Origin: JAJNPS01 sp031426185
GTDB lineage: Bacteria; Pseudomonadota; Alphaproteobacteria; Rhodobacterales; Rhodobacteraceae
DNA length: 15,608 nt
Assembly (NCBI GenBank): GCA_031426185.1
Contig: JANPKV010000111.1
Coordinates: forward strand, 1-15,608
Reading direction: 5' to 3'
A model generated the notes under the pieces. It was not told the DNA's origin. It made no database searches and saw only the letters and a program-made list of their open reading frames with translations. The position numbers were made by a program, and so were the translations under genes. The first letter of the stretch is position 1, and each line of letters begins with the position of its first letter. Positions 12,321-15,608 of the stretch are shown here, one piece after another.

Positions 12321-13288
12321 TTGGTGGCGTCCAGAAGCGCGCGGGCCGACGCCTCGTCGGTGACAAACGTGTTGACCACGCCGCGCGACAGGATGGCCCG
12401 GTTGACCGCGACCTTCTGCGCGCCGCCCGCCGCCAGAATGACGTTCGGGATGCGCGCAAGGTCGTCAAAGCCGATGCCGATGATGCGTTCGTTGATCGGA
12501 TGAGCGAGCGGGTGGCCGTCGGCGTCGATCACGGTGCCAAGGACATCGCCGACGCCGCCCAAGGCGATCAACTCCTCCATCGTCACGTCGGAGGGAAGCC
12601 CGTCGCGCATCAGCAGCGACCGGGTGGACAGATCCCCCGCGGCCATCGCCATGGCATCGACAGAGCGGAGTTTTTCGACCACGGCGCGAAAGACGTCCAG
12701 TTCCATGATCGTGTCGCGGCTTTCGCGGGAACCGGCATAAAGGGGGGCGGTGAAATAGCTGTGCTGCGCCCCGATCAGGTCGGCCAGGCGAGTGGTGATC
12801 TCGAACGAATTGAGGTCCGACCCACGCGTCAGGCCACCCATGACGGAAATGACCTCCAGGTCCGGGCGCTCCATCGCGCCGACAAATCGAGTCGCGATGT
12901 TGAGCGTATTGCCCCAAGACATGCCGAAAAGCCTGATCGCGGGATCGGCGAGGACCTCGGTCAAGAGATTGCCGAGAGCTGCGCCGACAACCATCTGGAC
13001 GTCACGGGCGTCCATCGGGGCCGGGGCGACATAGGCCTGGCGCAGGTTGAAGCGGGCTTTCAGTGCCGCCTCCAGTTCGGCGCAGGCGGCAAAGGCGGTG
13101 TTGAAGGTGATCCGCACCAGCCCCCTCGCCCGCGCGTCGCCCAAAGCCTTGTTGACGCGCAGACGGGTGGCGCCCAGTTTCTCGGCGACCTTTTCCTGCG
13201 TCAGACCCTCGACGTGGTAGGCCCATGCCACCTGCGCCAGAAACCGCTCCTCTGTGTCGATCTGGGGCAGCTTGGGGGCTCGGGGCAT
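12317..13288 (-). CDS. SorC-type sugar-binding transcriptional regulator
   Basis: The 323-residue product has an N-terminal helix-turn-helix (about 16-60: EGLTQEKVAEKLGATRLRVNKAL) and a C-terminal sugar-phosphate sensor domain of the SorC/DeoR-like fold, with FGMSWGNTL (121-129), SVMGGLTRGSDLN (148-160) and the closing ILAAGGAQKVAVNRAILSRGVVNTFVTDEASA (284-315). Family members control sugar and polyol operons in response to a phosphorylated sugar. Here the effector may be the product of the kinase encoded next to it. AAAGG lies about eight bases before the ATG, and only nine bases separate it from the permease gene. Its place inside the operon suggests autoregulation. Confidence 0.93.
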   Translation of the reverse strand: MPRAPKLPQIDTEERFLAQVAWAYHVEGLTQEKVAEKLGATRLRVNKALGDARARGLVRITFNTAFAACAELEAALKARFNLRQAYVAPAPMDARDVQMVVGAALGNLLTEVLADPAIRLFGMSWGNTLNIATRFVGAMERPDLEVISVMGGLTRGSDLNSFEITTRLADLIGAQHSYFTAPLYAGSRESRDTIMELDVFRAVVEKLRSVDAMAMAAGDLSTRSLLMRDGLPSDVTMEELIALGGVGDVLGTVIDADGHPLAHPINERIIGIGFDDLARIPNVILAAGGAQKVAVNRAILSRGVVNTFVTDEASARALLDATK

Positions 13289-13297
13289 GAACGACCT

Positions 13298-14125
13298 TTA
13301 CTTGACCGCGCCCATGGTCAGGCCGCGCACGAGGTGTTTCGACGCCAACAGCGCAAAGATCAAGACCGGGATCACGATCAGGGTCGAGGTCGCCATGATC
13401 TTTCCATAAGGCACGTCGTAGCCCTCCATGAAGGTGACGGCCATCGCGGGGGCGGTCTTGGCGGCCTTGGGGGCCAGGATGTAGGCAAAGAGAAGCTCGT
13501 TCCAGGAAAAGATGAACGACAGGATCGAGCTGACCGCGACGCCCGGCATCGCCAGCGGCAGGCAAATCGAGCGAAAGATGCGGAACTGACTGGCGCCTTC
13601 CAGCATCGCGGCTTCGTCCAGTTCGCGCGGGATGGAGCGGAACTGGTCGGTGCAGATCCAGATCACGATCGGCAGGGTAAAGGTCAGATACATCAGGATC
13701 AGCGCAAGGTGGGTGTCGCGCAGCCCCAGCTCTCGGCTGATCAGGAACACCGGGAAGGCAAGGACCACAGGCGACACGAACCGGTTGGTGATGAACCAGA
13801 ACCAGAGGTCCTGCTTGCCCCGAAACTCGAACCTTGCCAGTGCATAGGCGGCGGGGCATCCAAGCAGGACGGCCAGCGCCGTCGTGCAGGTCGCCACGAT
13901 GATCGAGTTGATCAGCGAAACACCCACCTTGTCCTCGAACAACACCTCCCAATAGTTCGCAAGGGTGGGCGTGAACCACCAGACAGGCGGGGATTGCAGC
14001 GCGATGACCTGGGTCTTGAGGCTGGTCGTGACCATCCAGTAGAACGGAAAAATGCAGAACGCGCAGATGAGGGTGAGGACGACCGCCTCGCCCAGCAGAT
14101 TGCGGCGCTGAACCGGAGCGGCCAT
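13298..14125 (-). CDS. Carbohydrate ABC transporter permease, MalG/UgpE type
   Basis: This is the second permease of a CUT1-type sugar importer in the inner membrane. The 275-residue product has six hydrophobic segments (roughly 12-34, 71-97, 108-130, 138-160, 196-216, 244-264). The cytoplasmic EAA loop ELDEAAMLEGASQFRIFRSI (168-187) continues into CLPLAMPG and carries the conserved Gly177, where the ATPase docks. The C-terminus, LVRGLTMGAVK, is typical of MalG-like proteins. GAGGTG precedes the ATG, which overlaps the stop of the first permease gene by one base (TGATG). Confidence 0.95.
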   Translation of the reverse strand: MAAPVQRRNLLGEAVVLTLICAFCIFPFYWMVTTSLKTQVIALQSPPVWWFTPTLANYWEVLFEDKVGVSLINSIIVATCTTALAVLLGCPAAYALARFEFRGKQDLWFWFITNRFVSPVVLAFPVFLISRELGLRDTHLALILMYLTFTLPIVIWICTDQFRSIPRELDEAAMLEGASQFRIFRSICLPLAMPGVAVSSILSFIFSWNELLFAYILAPKAAKTAPAMAVTFMEGYDVPYGKIMATSTLIVIPVLIFALLASKHLVRGLTMGAVK

Positions 14126-15003
14126 CAGCGCACCTCGCGGTAGAAAAAGCGGATATAAAGCCGCGCGAGAAAGATCGTGATCGCCAGCATGATGATCGAT
14201 TGGGCGCTGGCCATGCCGATGTCGAACTGCCGGTTGCCAACCCGCTCGATCAGCACGGCGATAAACTCGGTCGCCGCCCCCGGCCCGCCGCGCGTCATGG
14301 TGAACGGCATGTCAAAAAGCTTCAGCGTGTCGGCGGTGCGTAGGATCAGCACGGCGACGAGGCTGGGGATCAGGAACGGCAGCTGCACGTAGCGCAGCAC
14401 GGTCCAGTTGGATTTGGTTTCCAGCATGGCCGCCTCTTCGATTTCGGGCGGCACAGTGGACAGCCCGGCCAACAGGACCAGCGCGACAAACGGGGTCCAC
14501 TGCCAGATATCCCACAGGATCACGGCGATGAATGCATTTGTCGGGTCGCCGATGAAATTGATCGCGTCAATGCCAATCCAGCCGAGCATCTGGTTGATGA
14601 CGCCGTATTTCTGATTGAGCATGACTTGTGCCAGCAGTCCGACCACGGCGTAGGTCGTGGCCATCGGCAGGACCAGCGACAGGCGCGTCAGGGTCTTGAA
14701 CAGCGTCAGACCGGGGCGATGCAGGACCAGCGCGATGGTCAGGCCAAGGGCGATCTGGACCGGCACCGCGATCACGAACAGGGTGGCCGTGCGGCCCATC
14801 GCCTGCCAGAAGACCTGGTCGGTCAGAACCTCGGCATAGTTCGACAGTCCGACGAATTTCTGCTGGTTCAACTTTGTCAGGTTGAAGTCGTGCAGGCTTT
14901 TCCAAACCGCATAAAGCAAGGGCGCGATGCCCACGATGACCAGCGCCGCGACCGCCGGGCCAAGAAAGGCCGCGATGGTGCGGCGGCTGGTGCGGGTGGT
15001 CAT
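14125..15003 (-). CDS. Carbohydrate ABC transporter permease, MalF/UgpA type
   Basis: This is the first permease of the sugar importer. The 292-residue product has six hydrophobic segments (about 10-34, 71-96, 107-131, 156-181, 210-224, 263-284) and an EAA loop EIEEAAMLETKSNWTVLRYV (187-206) continuing into QLPFLIPSL. The usual glycine three residues after EAA is Thr196 here. TMTRGGPGAATE (236-247) is the family signature in the last periplasmic loop. The frame begins with a TTG at 15006, but the adjacent ATG at 15003, preceded by AGGGGCAG, is preferred. It pairs with the MalG-type protein and needs an ATPase not encoded in this window. Confidence 0.94.
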   Translation of the reverse strand: MTTRTSRRTIAAFLGPAVAALVIVGIAPLLYAVWKSLHDFNLTKLNQQKFVGLSNYAEVLTDQVFWQAMGRTATLFVIAVPVQIALGLTIALVLHRPGLTLFKTLTRLSLVLPMATTYAVVGLLAQVMLNQKYGVINQMLGWIGIDAINFIGDPTNAFIAVILWDIWQWTPFVALVLLAGLSTVPPEIEEAAMLETKSNWTVLRYVQLPFLIPSLVAVLILRTADTLKLFDMPFTMTRGGPGAATEFIAVLIERVGNRQFDIGMASAQSIIMLAITIFLARLYIRFFYREVR

Positions 15004-15032
15004 CAAAACTGCCCCTGGGGTCTGGGATGGGA

Positions 15033-15060
15033 CGACCCCGGCGATGGCTTGCCGGGGTCG
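15033..15060 (-). promoter_or_regulatory. Intercistronic stem-loop between binding protein and permeases
   Basis: CGACCCCGGC (15033-15042) and GCCGGGGTCG (15051-15060) form a perfect 10-bp stem with an 8-base loop, 26 bases after the binding-protein stop codon. No U-tract follows on the minus strand. Such stem-loops protect upstream mRNA from 3' exonucleases and let binding protein be made in excess of permease, as known for malE-malF. Confidence 0.65.
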
Positions 15061-15086
15061 CGGGGATCAATCAAGCAGGCGTCGTG

Positions 15087-15608
15087 CTACTGCGCCAGCG
15101 GCTTTTTACCGTCGTAATAGCCGGCTTCGGCCAGAACTTCTTCCATCTTGGTGCCGATGGTCTTGGCGCCCTCTTCGATGCTCACCTCGCCAAGCATCAT
15201 CTTGGTGCCCCACTCCTGCACGATCTCCGTGATCGCGGGCCATTCGGCAAAGCGCGGGCGGAACTCCGGCACGCCATCTTTCCACGATTCGACCAGCGCC
15301 GGGATGAACTTGTACTTTTCGGCCAGTGCCGGGTCGGCATAGGCCGATTGCCGTGCGGGCACGCCGCCAAGTTCCAGGTACTTTCCGGCATTGGCCTTGG
15401 ACGTCACCCACTGGATGAAGAGATAACCTGCGGCCTTTTCGGCGTCGTCGGCCTGCGTTGCCACCGCAAGGGAGAAGCCGCCAAGCGCGGGCTTGCGACC
15501 CGCAGGGCCCATCGGTTCCGGCGCAACTGCCAAGCAATCCCCGAGGGTTGAGGTTTCCGGGCTGGCCAGCGTCGAATAGAAGGCGGACCATTCGGTGATG
15601 AAGGCCAC
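15087..15608 (-). CDS. Sugar ABC transporter substrate-binding protein (C-terminal part)
   Basis: Only the last 173 residues are in the window; the gene continues past the right edge, so no start can be given. The visible part belongs to the family 1 extracellular solute-binding proteins of CUT1 importers. KPALGGFSLAVATQADDAEKAAGYLFIQWVTS is the typical C-lobe segment in which remaining residues are counted as a unit, followed by the helical end VEEVLAEAGYYDGKKPLAQ-like stretch (KMEEVLAEAGYY). The protein would capture the sugar in the periplasm and hand it to the two permeases encoded downstream. The ligand cannot be told from this part. A stem-loop follows the stop codon. Confidence 0.93.
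   Translation of the reverse strand: MAFITEWSAFYSTLASPETSTLGDCLAVAPEPMGPAGRKPALGGFSLAVATQADDAEKAAGYLFIQWVTSKANAGKYLELGGVPARQSAYADPALAEKYKFIPALVESWKDGVPEFRPRFAEWPAITEIVQEWGTKMMLGEVSIEEGAKTIGTKMEEVLAEAGYYDGKKPLAQ

Noticed and set aside
12500..14143. 547-codon plus-strand open frame opposite the regulator and permease genes
   Set aside because: It spans two convincing minus-strand genes and their junction. Its His/Gln/Arg/Asp-rich translation has no domain and is typical of the antisense of GC-rich genes.
13002..14240. 412-codon minus-strand open frame overlapping the MalG-type permease in another frame
   Set aside because: The permease frame has the EAA loop and membrane segments. This one is Arg/Pro/Gly-rich out-of-frame sequence.

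Overview
The window looks like a chromosomal piece of a GC-rich alphaproteobacterium, most likely a member of the Rhodobacteraceae. The grounds are the gene set (ffh, GNAT genes, chorismate mutase, rpsP, rimM and trmD on one strand), the protein sequences themselves, the strong G/C bias at third codon positions, and the sugar ABC transporter with a SorC-type regulator and an FGGY kinase. No tRNA, rRNA body, CRISPR array, insertion sequence or phage gene is visible. All assignments come from reading motifs, not from database searches.

Left edge (1-1293). At 201-229 there is a near-consensus sigma70-type promoter pointing left off the window. Its 17-nt spacer is part of a run of G-tracts that could fold as a G-quadruplex. 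To its right lies a DJ-1/PfpI-family gene (384-992, plus strand). It resembles isonitrile hydratase, is clearly poorer in GC than its surroundings, and is preceded by a perfect 7-bp inverted repeat. A 301-base gap follows, holding the terminator of the next, oppositely oriented operon.

Translation and protein-targeting operon (8283 down to 1294, minus strand). The order is ffh, four tandem GNAT acetyltransferase paralogues, an AroQ-type chorismate mutase, rpsP, a 54-aa single-span membrane protein, rimM, a four-span membrane protein and trmD. ffh, the four GNAT genes and the chorismate mutase gene are joined by five successive 4-base ATGA start/stop overlaps, and the 54-aa gene is joined to rimM in the same way. 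A promoter candidate overlaps the end of the gene upstream of ffh, and a rho-independent terminator lies about 110 bases after trmD. rplS, which often follows trmD, is absent.

Middle (8469-10865). Two minus-strand genes of unknown function encode a two-span membrane protein and a 117-aa secreted protein with its own promoter, a palindromic candidate operator and a terminator. Diverging from them is a LysR-type regulator gene. It ends exactly where the convergent kinase gene ends, with no spacer.

Sugar uptake operon (15608 down to 10866, minus strand). The order is substrate-binding protein (cut by the window edge), two MalF/MalG-type permeases, a SorC-type regulator and a xylulokinase-like FGGY kinase. 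A 10-bp perfect stem-loop separates the binding-protein gene from the permease genes. The products would import a sugar or polyol and phosphorylate a ketose derived from it. The transport ATPase and any dehydrogenase are not in the window.

The most unusual feature is the run of four translationally coupled GNAT paralogues between ffh and chorismate mutase. I see no convincing new defence or mobile system.
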